From NCBI RefSeq assembly GCF_000759445.1, contig NZ_JRMB01000002.1:1054001-1118000 (forward strand): DNA of 64,000 nucleotides. Direction: 5' to 3'. The stretch comes from Pseudomonas lutea. GTDB lineage: Bacteria; Pseudomonadota; Gammaproteobacteria; Pseudomonadales; Pseudomonadaceae. Below are positions 45,528 through 53,789 of the stretch, one piece after another. How positions within the stretch are numbered: the first letter of the stretch is position 1; every line of letters starts with the position of its first letter. The position numbers and the translations under genes were made by a program. The notes beneath the pieces are model-generated. The model had not been told where the DNA came from. It did no database searches and saw nothing but the letters and a program-made list of their open reading frames with translations.

Positions 45528-46883
45528 ATGGCATCCGATCGCTACATTGACTTCGTCAACTCCGACCTCGGCCGCAAGCTGGTCGGCGCCGTCGGCTTGC
45601 CTGCCCCCGCACACTTGGAACGCTGGCAGGCGGGGCGTCTGCGTCCGGTTGAAGGGGCGCTGCTGCTGAGCTCCGGGCCACTGGCCGACCGTGTGACTGG
45701 TTTCGCCCCGCGCCTCACTGACGTGCTGTTGAGCATGGGCGGCGACGTCACCGGCGCCCACCCTTGGAATGCGGAGCAAGGCACGAAGATCAAAGCCGTG
45801 GTGTTCGATGCCAGCGCATTGCTACACACCTCCCAGTTGAAGCAGTTGCGCGAATTCTTTCAGCCGATCCTGCGCCATCTGGACAACAGCGCGCACGTCG
45901 TCATTCTTGCGCGCAACCCCGACGCGCAAACCGATCCGTTGGCCGCCAGTACACAACAGGCCATTGAAGGCTTCAGCCGCTCGCTGGCCAAGGAAATGCG
46001 CAACGGCGGCACGGTCCAACTGTTACAGATCGAGGATGGCGCCGAGGATCAGCTCGAAGGTGCGCTGCGCTTTTTCCTGTCGCCCAAGAGTGCATTCATC
46101 TCCGGTCAGGTCATCCGCCTCAGTGCCTGCGCTCGGCAGGTTCAGGACTGGACACGCCCTTTGGCCGGGCGCAAAGCGCTGGTGACGGGCGCAGCGCGGG
46201 GTATCGGCGCGGCCATCGCCGAAACATTGGCGCGCGACGGTGCCGAAGTAGTGCTGCTGGATGTGCCTCAAGCCAAATCGGACCTGGACGCCCTCGCTGC
46301 ACGCCTTGGCGACCAGTCCTTGGTCCTGGATATCTGCGCTCCCGATGCAGCCATGCAATTGATGGAACACCTGCCGAACGGGCTGGATATCGTCGTTCAT
46401 AACGCCGGCATCACGCGGGACAAGACACTGGCGAACATGCCGGCCGACTTGTGGGACTCAGTGCTCGACGTCAACCTCAATGCCCCGCAAATTCTCACTC
46501 AAGCTCTGATCGACAGCGGCGCGCTGCACGACAATGGCAGCGTGATTCTGCTGGCGTCGATCAGCGGGCTGGCCGGCAATCGCGGGCAAACCAACTACAC
46601 CACCAGCAAGGCCGGGTTGATCGGCTTCGCCCGGGCCATGGCGCCGACGCTCAAAGCTCGGGGCATCAGCATCAACGCCGTGGCGCCGGGGTTCATCGAG
46701 ACCAGCATGACGGCGCACATGCCGTTTGCCATTCGTGAAGCGGGCAGGCGCATGAGCTCCCTGGGCCAGGGCGGCCAACCGCAGGATGTGGCCGAAGCAG
46801 TGGCCTGGCTCGGGCAACCGGGCTCAGGCGCCGTGAGCGGCCAAGTACTGCGCGTGTGCGGGCAAAGCGTTCTTGGGGCCTGA
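45528..46883 (+). CDS. High-molecular-weight 3-oxoacyl-ACP/CoA reductase (FabG4-like SDR)
   Basis: A 451-residue, two-domain short-chain dehydrogenase. The N-terminal ~200 residues form a degenerate Rossmann domain lacking the Gly-rich motif. The C-terminal domain has TGAARGIGAAIAETLARDGA, HNAGITRDKT, a catalytic Ser in LLASISGLAGN and NYTTSKAG with the Tyr and Lys, and INAVAPGFIETSM. The architecture matches the long FabG4 type of mycobacteria and pseudomonads. AAGGAGAG lies before ATG 45528. It is followed 84 bp later by maoC, suggesting a reductase-dehydratase pair on acyl substrates. Confidence 0.9.
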   Translation: MASDRYIDFVNSDLGRKLVGAVGLPAPAHLERWQAGRLRPVEGALLLSSGPLADRVTGFAPRLTDVLLSMGGDVTGAHPWNAEQGTKIKAVVFDASALLHTSQLKQLREFFQPILRHLDNSAHVVILARNPDAQTDPLAASTQQAIEGFSRSLAKEMRNGGTVQLLQIEDGAEDQLEGALRFFLSPKSAFISGQVIRLSACARQVQDWTRPLAGRKALVTGAARGIGAAIAETLARDGAEVVLLDVPQAKSDLDALAARLGDQSLVLDICAPDAAMQLMEHLPNGLDIVVHNAGITRDKTLANMPADLWDSVLDVNLNAPQILTQALIDSGALHDNGSVILLASISGLAGNRGQTNYTTSKAGLIGFARAMAPTLKARGISINAVAPGFIETSMTAHMPFAIREAGRRMSSLGQGGQPQDVAEAVAWLGQPGSGAVSGQVLRVCGQSVLGA

Positions 46884-46967
46884 GCGGGTTTCCAAGACGA
46901 GCGATTGAACAGCCGCCCGGTCGACCTGAACCGGGCCTGATTGCAGCATGTCCTCTGGAGAAACTCG

Positions 46968-47825
46968 ATGAGTGTGCATTGGCGGTATCTGGACACGCCT
47001 CCGGCCCTGCCCGGCCTGTTCATGCAAGCAGCGTTGCGGCGCAAGGTCAGTGGCACCCAATTGCCGGATCAAGGGCTGCGGTGCTGGATGTCGGTGGATC
47101 CCGACAAGGTCAAGGCGTTTGCCCACGTGTGTGGCTTCGTCCCCGGTAGTCTGCTGCCGCCAACCTATCCGCATGTGCTGGCTTTCCCGCTGCAGATGAA
47201 GCTGCTGACCGACAAAGACTTCCCCTTCCCGTTGCTTGGGCTGGTACATCTGCACAACCGAATCAGCATTCGCCGCCCGCTTGGCAACGTGATCAAGGCG
47301 CAGGTCAGCGTGCGCGTCGGTCATCTCCAACCTCATGCAAAGGGTGCGACGTTTGGCGTTATCACACAGGTCGAAGATGCGCTGGGCCTGCTGTGGGAGG
47401 AACAGAGCACGATGCTCTGCCGAGGCGTCCACATCGAAGGCGAGATCGAAGAGGCTGACGAGCCCGCGCCGTTGCCAATGACGGAACTGGCGACCTGGTC
47501 CGCACCCGCGGACATCGGCCGCCAGTACGCCAAGGTCAGCGGCGATTACAACCCGATCCACCTGAGCGACAGCAGCGCGAAACTGTTTGGTTTTCCTAAA
47601 GCGATTGCCCACGGGCTGTGGATGAAAAGCCGGGTGCTGGCAGCGCTTGAAGATCATCTGCCGCCGGCAAATGTTCAAGTCTCGGTGGGATTTCACAAGC
47701 CGGTGCGGCTGCCCAGCGGGGTGACGTTGTCTGCCAGCGCAGCGGGGGCGCACGGGCAATTCAGGGTTGAGGGAGAGGAAGGGATCGTGCATATGGTGGG
47801 GAGCTGGCGGCCGGCTTCGGAGTGA
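46968..47825 (+). CDS. MaoC-like (R)-hydratase
   Basis: A 285-residue double-hotdog hydratase. The N-terminal half is MaoC-like without catalytic motif (PTYPHVLAFPLQMKLLTDKD); the C-terminal half carries ADIGRQYAKVSGDYNPIHLS with the hydratase Asp/His pair, then KAIAHGLWMKSRVLAALE. The family hydrates enoyl-CoA or enoyl-ACP with R stereochemistry, fitting the neighbouring FabG-like reductase. TCTGGAG lies 7 nt before ATG 46968. Confidence 0.88.
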   Translation: MSVHWRYLDTPPALPGLFMQAALRRKVSGTQLPDQGLRCWMSVDPDKVKAFAHVCGFVPGSLLPPTYPHVLAFPLQMKLLTDKDFPFPLLGLVHLHNRISIRRPLGNVIKAQVSVRVGHLQPHAKGATFGVITQVEDALGLLWEEQSTMLCRGVHIEGEIEEADEPAPLPMTELATWSAPADIGRQYAKVSGDYNPIHLSDSSAKLFGFPKAIAHGLWMKSRVLAALEDHLPPANVQVSVGFHKPVRLPSGVTLSASAAGAHGQFRVEGEEGIVHMVGSWRPASE

Positions 47826-47870
47826 TGGCTGCGCTTGGGCCATCACTTTTGCGATATGGCATCTGCCGCT

Positions 47871-47930
47871 TTCCCGGCTAAAGCCGGTCCCACCAAGTAC
47901 GCCAACTGTAGGACCGGCTTCACCCGGGAA
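47871..47930. repeat. REP-type inverted repeat pair
   Basis: TTCCCGGCTAAAGCCGGTCC facing GGACCGGCTTCACCCGGGAA (20 nt each, near-complementary) around a 20-bp centre. It is a different REP variant from the one at 25867. It lies in the 209-bp gap after maoC, which holds nothing else I can support. Confidence 0.75.
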
Positions 47931-48034
47931 TCGACGCACCGCCGTAGCGGGTATTAAACCTGAGTCCCGGAGCATCGCGACCTCTTGCGCCAATCCCTCA
48001 TCCCCCTGAAGCTACGCACCTTCAGGAGACCCCC

Positions 48035-48340
48035 ATGAACCTTGATGAACTCACGCAACGCCTGCATCGCATCCGCGACAACAACGACTGGCGGCAATTT
48101 CACAGCCCGAAAAACCTGGCCATGGCGGCCAGCGTCGAAATGGCCGAGCTGGTGGAGATCTTCCAGTGGAAGACCGAGGAGCAATCTCGTCAGCTGCCTG
48201 CTGATGAGTTGGCGCACGCCGGGCAGGAAGTGGGCGACATCGTGCTCTACCTGCTGTTGTTGTGCAGCGAGTTGGGTCTGGACATGAACGAAGTCGTACG
48301 CGCAAAACTGGTGGACGGCGAACGGCGGTTCAGCAAATGA
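48035..48340 (+). CDS. MazG-like nucleotide pyrophosphohydrolase
   Basis: A 101-residue all-alpha NTP pyrophosphohydrolase. Helix 1 has MNLDELTQRLHRIRDNNDWR. The metal-binding EXXE-12-EXXD pattern is visible in SVEMAELVEIFQW and HAGQEVGDIVLYLLLL. The family cleaves non-canonical or damaged NTPs. Its stop overlaps the cmoM start as ATGA, indicating coupling. Confidence 0.9.
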   Translation: MNLDELTQRLHRIRDNNDWRQFHSPKNLAMAASVEMAELVEIFQWKTEEQSRQLPADELAHAGQEVGDIVLYLLLLCSELGLDMNEVVRAKLVDGERRFSK

Positions 48341-49086
48341 GTGACCGTCACTTCGATCACCTAGCGACGCGTTTCGCTGAAAAGATTTACGGCGGTGCCA
48401 AAGGGGCGATTCGCCTCGCGGTGCTTCAGGCTGATCTGACCGAGAGCCTGCCGCAGCGACCCTTGCGCGTGCTGGACATTGGCGCGGGGCTGGGTCACAT
48501 GTCGTTGTGGCTCGCGGAGCGCGGCCATGATGTCACCCTCGCTGAGCCTGCGGCGCCCATGCTCGAAGGCGCCCGTCAGCGTTTTGCCGACGCCGGTCAG
48601 AGCGCCACGTTCATCCAGGCGCCGTGGCAGGACCTGAACGAGCAACTGGCCGAGCCGTATGATTTGGTGCTGTGCCATGCTGTGCTGGAATGGCTCGCCG
48701 AACCCTTCACGATCCTCCCGGTTTTGCGCCAACTGACCAAGCCCGACGGCTTGCTGTCATTGGCCTTCTACAACCGCGACGCGCTGATTTACCGCAACCT
48801 GCTCAAGGGCCATTTTCGCAAGATGCGCAAGAACACCCTGGCCGGCGAAAAACAGAGCCTGACGCCTCAGGAGCCACTTGATCCACGCGAATTGGCGGCG
48901 CAACTTGGCGCAATGTGGCGAGTCGAAACCCAGAGCGGCGTTCGTGTTTTCCACGACTACATGCCGATCGATTTCCAGAAGAAAGCCGAACTGACGGACC
49001 TGCTCGAAATGGAACTCGCGCACCGCCGCCACCCGGCATTCGCCGGACTGGGACGTTATCTGCACTGGATGTGCCGGGCTGTATGA
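48337..49086 (+). CDS. cmoM: tRNA 5-carboxymethoxyuridine methyltransferase CmoM (SmtA)
   Basis: A 249-residue class I SAM methyltransferase. [20 protein letters not shown] is motif I, with E/D in LAEPAAPML, and [13 protein letters not shown] and [20 protein letters not shown] are characteristic of the SmtA/CmoM group. It methylates cmo5U34 in tRNA. The start ATG 48337 overlaps the MazG gene end. The N-terminus [20 protein letters not shown] is conserved in the family. Confidence 0.9.
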   Translation: MSDRHFDHLATRFAEKIYGGAKGAIRLAVLQADLTESLPQRPLRVLDIGAGLGHMSLWLAERGHDVTLAEPAAPMLEGARQRFADAGQSATFIQAPWQDLNEQLAEPYDLVLCHAVLEWLAEPFTILPVLRQLTKPDGLLSLAFYNRDALIYRNLLKGHFRKMRKNTLAGEKQSLTPQEPLDPRELAAQLGAMWRVETQSGVRVFHDYMPIDFQKKAELTDLLEMELAHRRHPAFAGLGRYLHWMCRAV

Positions 49087-49120
49087 CCCACGCTGCTTAA
49101 CACACGCTGCGGAGACCCTC

Positions 49121-49750
49121 ATGAAACGCCGTCTCGCCATGCTTTCTCTCTGCTTGGGCCTCGCTGCCTGTCAGAGCCCAAATCCTTACCGCGCCGTTTC
49201 GGCGGCGATCCCACCCGCCCCGCCTCAGGCGGCGAATGCGATCGACATGAGCGCCTACCCTGCTGCGCCGCGCGATTACGGCCGTTATCGCAACTGGACC
49301 TGGCTTAACGGTCAGCTACCGCCCGGCACTGTGTGGGCCGATTCTGCCCAAGTCGCCGAAGCGGTCAGCAATGGCCTGGATCAGCGCGGTCTGAGGCCTT
49401 CCCGCAACCCGCAGGCGGCCGACCTGCGCGTCGCCGCCAGTACGCGCACCGAGACCCGGATACGGCAAGTCCGCGAGGATTATTACGATCCATACTACGG
49501 CGGGTCCGGTGTGGGTTATTACGGTGGCAATGGCTACCGCAATGGTTATGGCGGGTACGCCAGCGTGCCAATCGTGCGCACCTATCAAGAGCAGGTGGTG
49601 GTGGTGAACATCAGTCTGTTCGATGCCCGCAGTGGCCAACCGGTGTGGAGCGCAAGCGCCGAAACTGGCAGCGGCGGCGACCAGTCCGCTCGCGCCAAGG
49701 CCTTGCGCCAGGCGGTGCAACAGGCCCTGTCGGCCTACCCGCCGGCATAA
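49121..49750 (+). CDS. DUF4136 lipoprotein, paralogue 1
   Basis: A 209-residue lipoprotein. The signal peptide [17 protein letters not shown] ends in the lipobox [17 protein letters not shown] and [20 protein letters not shown] match DUF4136. A Gly/Tyr/Asn-rich loop ([20 protein letters not shown]) lies before [20 protein letters not shown]. Role unknown; an outer-membrane or periplasmic lipoprotein. It follows cmoM after 34 bp and is paralogous to the next gene. Confidence 0.88.
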   Translation: MKRRLAMLSLCLGLAACQSPNPYRAVSAAIPPAPPQAANAIDMSAYPAAPRDYGRYRNWTWLNGQLPPGTVWADSAQVAEAVSNGLDQRGLRPSRNPQAADLRVAASTRTETRIRQVREDYYDPYYGGSGVGYYGGNGYRNGYGGYASVPIVRTYQEQVVVVNISLFDARSGQPVWSASAETGSGGDQSARAKALRQAVQQALSAYPPA

Positions 49751-49791
49751 CTGACGCCGCACGGCCTTTGATTACACTCCGGAGAACCCCC

Positions 49792-50358
49792 ATGTATCGC
49801 CACATCACTGTCCTATGTGTCGCCTTGCTACTCGGTGCCTGCCAGACCGATCGGGTCAACCGGGACTTCGACGCCCAGCGCGACTTCGGCGCTTACCGAT
49901 CCTGGGCATGGAAGGAGCCCGGCCTGCAATATCAGCCCAACGACCCGCGTATCAATAGTGACCTCACCGAGCAGCGCATCCGCCAGGCAGTTGGCGAGCA
50001 ACTCGAGCAGCGTGGCCTGCGCATGGCCGCGCCCGGTGCGAAAGCGGACCTGCAATTGCAGGCATGGCTGATCGTTGAAAACCGCCAGCAAACGGTGACC
50101 ACTAACTACGGCGGTGGCGGTTATTGGGGCAATCCGTGGGGCGGCTACTGGGGCGGGCCGATCGGCACCGAAACGCGCAACGTCGATTACAAAGTCTCGA
50201 CGCTGCAGATCGACATGCTTGACGGCAAAGACGGCAAACTCGTGTGGCGCGGGAGCACCGAACAGATGGTCAGCGACAGTAATGCCAATCCTGCTGCGCG
50301 CCAGCAGGCCTTGCGCCAGACCGTGCAGAACATCCTGCAGCAATATCCGCCGCATTGA
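49792..50358 (+). CDS. DUF4136 lipoprotein, paralogue 2
   Basis: A 188-residue lipoprotein with lipobox LGAC (MYRHITVLCVALLLGAC). The DUF4136 core includes FDAQRDFGAYRSWAWKEPG, QLEQRGLRMAAPGAKADLQL and LQIDMLDGKDGKLVWRGSTE. A Gly/Tyr/Trp-rich loop (GGGGYWGNPWGGYWGGPIG) corresponds to that of paralogue 1. GGAGAAC lies before ATG 49792. Tandem paralogues, separated by 41 bp, probably in one operon with cmoM. Confidence 0.9.
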   Translation: MYRHITVLCVALLLGACQTDRVNRDFDAQRDFGAYRSWAWKEPGLQYQPNDPRINSDLTEQRIRQAVGEQLEQRGLRMAAPGAKADLQLQAWLIVENRQQTVTTNYGGGGYWGNPWGGYWGGPIGTETRNVDYKVSTLQIDMLDGKDGKLVWRGSTEQMVSDSNANPAARQQALRQTVQNILQQYPPH

Positions 50359-50440
50359 GGGTCGTCGCATGGCCAACACAGCGAATCCGAATATGCCGGC
50401 GAACTGAATGGATACCATGAACCTGCATATGCCGCCGGCC

Positions 50441-50511
50441 CAATGAACACCGCGAAAACTGAACATGCCCACGACGCAATGAACACCGCGAAATATGAAC
50501 ATGCCGCAAAC
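50441..50511 (+). repeat. Two 36-bp direct repeats downstream of DUF4136 genes
   Basis: CAATGAACACCGCGAAA recurs at 50441 and 50477. Unit length is 36 bp, with the unit also containing TGAACATGCC. In plus-strand frame 50443-50535 the repeats encode a 30-residue reading frame of the form MNTAK(T/Y)EHA. No ribosome-binding site of note was seen. It may be a degenerate micro-ORF or just repeat DNA. The 356-bp gap 50359-50714 also contains the REP pair. Confidence 0.45.
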
Positions 50512-50530
50512 CCGGTGGGCGCTGCAAATC

Positions 50531-50619
50531 CGTAGGAGCCGGCTTGCTGGCGAACCCGATGTGTCATTCACCATCGTGGTGCTTGAACAACAGCGTTCGC
50601 CAGCAAGCCGGCTCCTACG
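50531..50619. repeat. REP-type perfect inverted repeat pair
   Basis: CGTAGGAGCCGGCTTGCTGG (continuing to 50555) is perfectly complementary over 25 nt to 50595-50619. The centre is 39 bp. Typical REP doublet between convergent transcription units. Confidence 0.85.
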
Positions 50620-50714
50620 GTAGATCCGGTCATTTGGGCCGCGTCCGCGCCGGCGATCGGGTCATCCGCAGGCCGTATTTCGTCTGGCAAATGGATTACA
50701 GCTGCCACGGCGCT

Positions 50715-53117
50715 TCACTCCACCACACTGAACCCCACCCGGGCGGTCTGCCCGCTTTCATCCAGCACGCTCAGCTGATAGCGGCCCAGGCGCGTAAAGG
50801 TGTGGATATAGCTGTCCTGACTGGTGGTGTCGCCCACCGGCAGGCCGTCGATGAACCACCAGCGCCGCCCGCTCCCGCCCAACGTCGACAGCTTGAGCCG
50901 CAACAACTGCTGGCTGCCGGCCGGCAACCGCAGTTGATCACCCTCCCTTACCCCGACCACTGACAATGGCGGCGCCAGGTTCAAACCTGACGGCGGGCAT
51001 GACGGGTCGATCTCCGGCAAACGCGCCTCGCGCCGTTCGATTCTTGGCAGCCAGGGCTCAAGCGGCGCTGGCCAGAGTGCGATGTCTTTTGCGTGAGCCT
51101 GTGGACAACTCGCCGCGACGCGCAAGCCCTTGTCGTTGACCCAGATCTTTTCCGTCAGGCCGAGCCCCAGCGGCTGATCGGTGGCTTGCAGGGTTGGCGG
51201 GGTTGTACCGTCGAGCGTCCAGGCGAAGCGCTGGCGTCGGCAATTCGGGTCACTCTTGCTCATCGGCTGCCCAAGCGGCCAGCAGATTGCCGCCACGCCA
51301 ACGTTGAGCGGGACCGGCTGCACGGGCGGCAAGATGTTGCGCTGGGCATCGCGGTTCACCAGCAAGTCATGCACCTGCAGCATCAGCGGCGCTGCCGATG
51401 CCAGACCAAACTGTCCGGGAACGGGCGTTCCGTCAGGCCGGCCGATCCACACGCCGATCAGAAACCTCGGCCCTACGCCAATCGACCACGCATCACGAAA
51501 GCCGTAGCTGGTGCCGGTTTTCCAGGCCAGTTGCGGCCGCTGAACGAGTTCTGCGTGGGGGTCGAGATCAGGCCGTGACAGACCACTGAGAATCCGCCGA
51601 ATGATCCACGCGGCGCCCGGCGACATCATCGGCCGGTCACGCAGTCGGTCGTCGGGTTGCAAACGGATATCGGCGCTGCGCCCGCCCCGCGCGAATGCGC
51701 TGTAACCACCCACCAGATCTTCCAGCCGACTGCCCGCGCCACCGAGGATCAACGCCAGGTTGGGTTCGGCCAGGGGTGGCAAGGTCAGCGGCACCCCGCC
51801 GTTGCGCAGTTCCGCCGCGAAGCGTTTCGGGCCGTAGGCCTCCAGCAATTGCACCGCCGGCAGATTGAGCGACATCGACAGCGCCGAACTCGCCGCTACC
51901 GCACCATTGAAGCCTGAGGAGAAATTGCCGGGACGGTAGTCTCCATAGCGCCGGGGCACGTCTTGCAGCAAGGACTCGGAATGTATCAGCCCGGCGTCGA
52001 TGGCCTTGCCGTAGAGAAAGGGCTTGAGCGTCGAGCCGGGCGAACGTAAAGCGCTGACCATGTCCACATGACCGAAGCGTTTCGCGTCGCCGATGTCCAC
52101 CGAACCGACGTACGCGCGCACGGCCATGTTCTGCGCCTCCACCACCAGAATCGCGGCCGACGTGCGCTCGGGCAAACGGGCGCGCCAGCCCAGCAGCAGG
52201 TCTTCGAGACGACGCTGCAGACCGGCGTCCAGCGTGGTACGGATCAACGGCGGGCTGTTGGGGCGATTCAGGCGTCGGGCCAGCAAGGGCGCCAGGCTTG
52301 GTTCCTGACGAGGCGCGAGCAGGAGCGGTTCTTCCAGCGCCTCATCGACCGCCTCTTGCGGCCAAACTCCGAACTCGGCCAGGCGCCGCAGCACTTTGTC
52401 CCGAGCGGCCTGGGCGCGTTGCGCATGGCGATCAGGGCGCAGACGACTCGGCGCCTGCGGCAGCACCGCCAACAGCGCTGCGTCGGCACGGGTCAACTGT
52501 TGCGGAGACTTACCCAGATACGCCCAACTGGCGGCCGCAACGCCCTGCAACGTGCCACCAAACGGCGCGCGGTTCAGATACAGGATCAGAATGTCCTGTT
52601 TGGACAGATGCCATTCCAGCTGAGCAGTGCGCCACAGCTGTCGCAGCTTGCCCGCCAGCGTGCGCGAATGCGGGTCGAGCAGCCGGGCGACCTGCATCGA
52701 CAGCGTGCTGCCGCCGGATACCACATGGCCACCGCTGAGGTTTTGCCAGGCGGCGCGCACCAGCGCCATGGGGTTCACACCCGGATGCTGGTAAAACCAG
52801 CGGTCTTCGTAGGTCAGCAGCGCTTCAAGGTAATACGGCGAGACTTGCTCGACCGTGACCGGGTAGCGCCAGACGCCGTTGGCATCGGCGAACCGCCATA
52901 AAGGCGTGCCGTCTTCAGCGAGCACCACGCGGGCCAGATCATCCTTGGGCAAGGGCAGCGGCCAGATTCGGTCGGCGAGCCAGAGCAGCAGGCACATGAT
53001 GAGCAGGCTGCCAATGAGCCAAGCGGCAGTGCGCGCCCAGCGTCGCTGCATTCGCGAGCAAGCTCGCTCCCACAACCCTGACGCGGTCTGTCGCCGCAAT
53101 AATCCAGCGATCTTCAC
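50715..53117 (-). CDS. pbpC: Penicillin-binding protein 1C (peptidoglycan glycosyltransferase/transpeptidase-like)
   Basis: An 800-residue PbpC. One membrane helix at about residues 32-48 (AAWLIGSLLIMCLLLWLA) is followed by a GT51 glycosyltransferase domain with catalytic Glu in TYEDRWFYQHPGVNPMALVR near residue 104 and GGSTLSMQVARLL. The transpeptidase-like domain has SPGSTLKPFLYG near residue 360 and WKTGTSYGFRDAW near 534. The family C-terminal beta-rich BiPBP domain is the last ~90 residues. GTG 53117 (AAAGG upstream) is used here; M23 at 53051 is an alternative. Genetically linked to alpha-2-macroglobulins, with the partner gene 670 bp away on the same strand. Confidence 0.93.
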   Translation of the reverse strand: MKIAGLLRRQTASGLWERACSRMQRRWARTAAWLIGSLLIMCLLLWLADRIWPLPLPKDDLARVVLAEDGTPLWRFADANGVWRYPVTVEQVSPYYLEALLTYEDRWFYQHPGVNPMALVRAAWQNLSGGHVVSGGSTLSMQVARLLDPHSRTLAGKLRQLWRTAQLEWHLSKQDILILYLNRAPFGGTLQGVAAASWAYLGKSPQQLTRADAALLAVLPQAPSRLRPDRHAQRAQAARDKVLRRLAEFGVWPQEAVDEALEEPLLLAPRQEPSLAPLLARRLNRPNSPPLIRTTLDAGLQRRLEDLLLGWRARLPERTSAAILVVEAQNMAVRAYVGSVDIGDAKRFGHVDMVSALRSPGSTLKPFLYGKAIDAGLIHSESLLQDVPRRYGDYRPGNFSSGFNGAVAASSALSMSLNLPAVQLLEAYGPKRFAAELRNGGVPLTLPPLAEPNLALILGGAGSRLEDLVGGYSAFARGGRSADIRLQPDDRLRDRPMMSPGAAWIIRRILSGLSRPDLDPHAELVQRPQLAWKTGTSYGFRDAWSIGVGPRFLIGVWIGRPDGTPVPGQFGLASAAPLMLQVHDLLVNRDAQRNILPPVQPVPLNVGVAAICWPLGQPMSKSDPNCRRQRFAWTLDGTTPPTLQATDQPLGLGLTEKIWVNDKGLRVAASCPQAHAKDIALWPAPLEPWLPRIERREARLPEIDPSCPPSGLNLAPPLSVVGVREGDQLRLPAGSQQLLRLKLSTLGGSGRRWWFIDGLPVGDTTSQDSYIHTFTRLGRYQLSVLDESGQTARVGFSVVE
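53051..53074. repeat. Single REP palindrome overlapping the pbpC 5' end
   Basis: TTCGCGAGCAAGCTCGCTCC followed by CACA matches the right arm of the REP at 25867 with one mismatch. It lies inside the first 23 codons of pbpC as annotated, so it either encodes part of the cytoplasmic tail or marks a start further downstream. Confidence 0.7.
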
Positions 53118-53212
53118 AGAAAGCCTTTACCCGGCAGGGAACTCGCCCAGACAATCGACAGCCAAAGCGAGCAACACCGTTTTTGGTCCACGCCCCTCAT
53201 CAGGAAGCAGAT

Positions 53213-53506
53213 ATGCAGGTAGAAAGCGTTTTCGAATGGCTCGGCCAAGTGATTGGCGCCGTGATCCGCTTCGTCGTCGACGGTTTAAGCTGGTTGTTCA
53301 ACATGTTCACTCACGCGGGGGGCAATTTCGTTGACGGTCTGTCGCGCACGTTGGGGATGGACACCTCGATCGTCAGCATCATCGCCCTGATCGTCGGGCT
53401 GATGCTGCTGTATTCGGCCATCCGCGCCTTTATGCGGGCCTCGATCATCATGGGGATCATCTGGCTGTTTCTGGGGTTGTGGCTGTTGAGCTGGATTATT
53501 CATTGA
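53213..53506 (+). CDS. Small membrane protein, hypothetical
   Basis: A 97-residue protein with an amphipathic N-terminus (MQVESVFEWLGQVIGAVIRF) and two hydrophobic helices: SIVSIIALIVGLMLLYSAIR and SIIMGIIWLFLGLWLLSWII at the end. AGGAAG lies 7 nt before ATG 53213. No family recognised. It lies in opposite orientation to pbpC and the macroglobulin gene, in the gap between them, so it has its own promoter or is an insertion. Function unknown. Confidence 0.75.
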   Translation: MQVESVFEWLGQVIGAVIRFVVDGLSWLFNMFTHAGGNFVDGLSRTLGMDTSIVSIIALIVGLMLLYSAIRAFMRASIIMGIIWLFLGLWLLSWIIH

Positions 53507-53532
53507 TTGCCGTGCAAGGCTGACGCCATCCA

Positions 53533-53638
53533 CCGTAGGAGCGCGCTTGGTCTGGGCCGCATCCGGACGATGGCACTTCTTCAGTGAACATTTTCATTTC
53601 AGACCCACCGCAATCGCGGGCAAGCGCGCTCCTACAGG
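53533..53638. repeat. REP-type inverted repeat pair
   Basis: CCGTAGGAGCGCGCTT at the left and AAGCGCGCTCCTACAGG at the right flank about 70 bp. Facing REP units in the gap before the macroglobulin gene. Confidence 0.75.
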
Positions 53639-53667
53639 GAACAGCGCTGTCCGCGAGTTTTTTGATC

Positions 53668-53760
53668 GTTCCCACGCTCCGCGTGGGAATGCCGCCTCAG
53701 ACGCTCGGCGTCAACTGACGCAGAGCGTCAAGCCAGTGCTACCACGCAGAGCGTGGGAGC
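53668..53760. repeat. Second repeat family: GTTCCCACGCTC-type inverted repeats
   Basis: GTTCCCACGCTCCGCGTGGG at 53668 is itself palindromic and pairs with the ACCACGCAGAGCGTGGGAGC unit ending at 53760. An intermediate GACGCTC...GACGCAGAGCGTC unit lies between. This is a different repeat from the flanking REP. It stands 30 bp after the macroglobulin stop. Confidence 0.7.
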
Positions 53761-53789
53761 AATCAGGCCCAAGAGCGATCACTTTTCTT

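Noticed and set aside
50441..50535. Two repeat units considered as a real small gene
   Set aside because: No clear ribosome-binding site and the frame ends in a REP, so it is listed only as a repeat and a finding.
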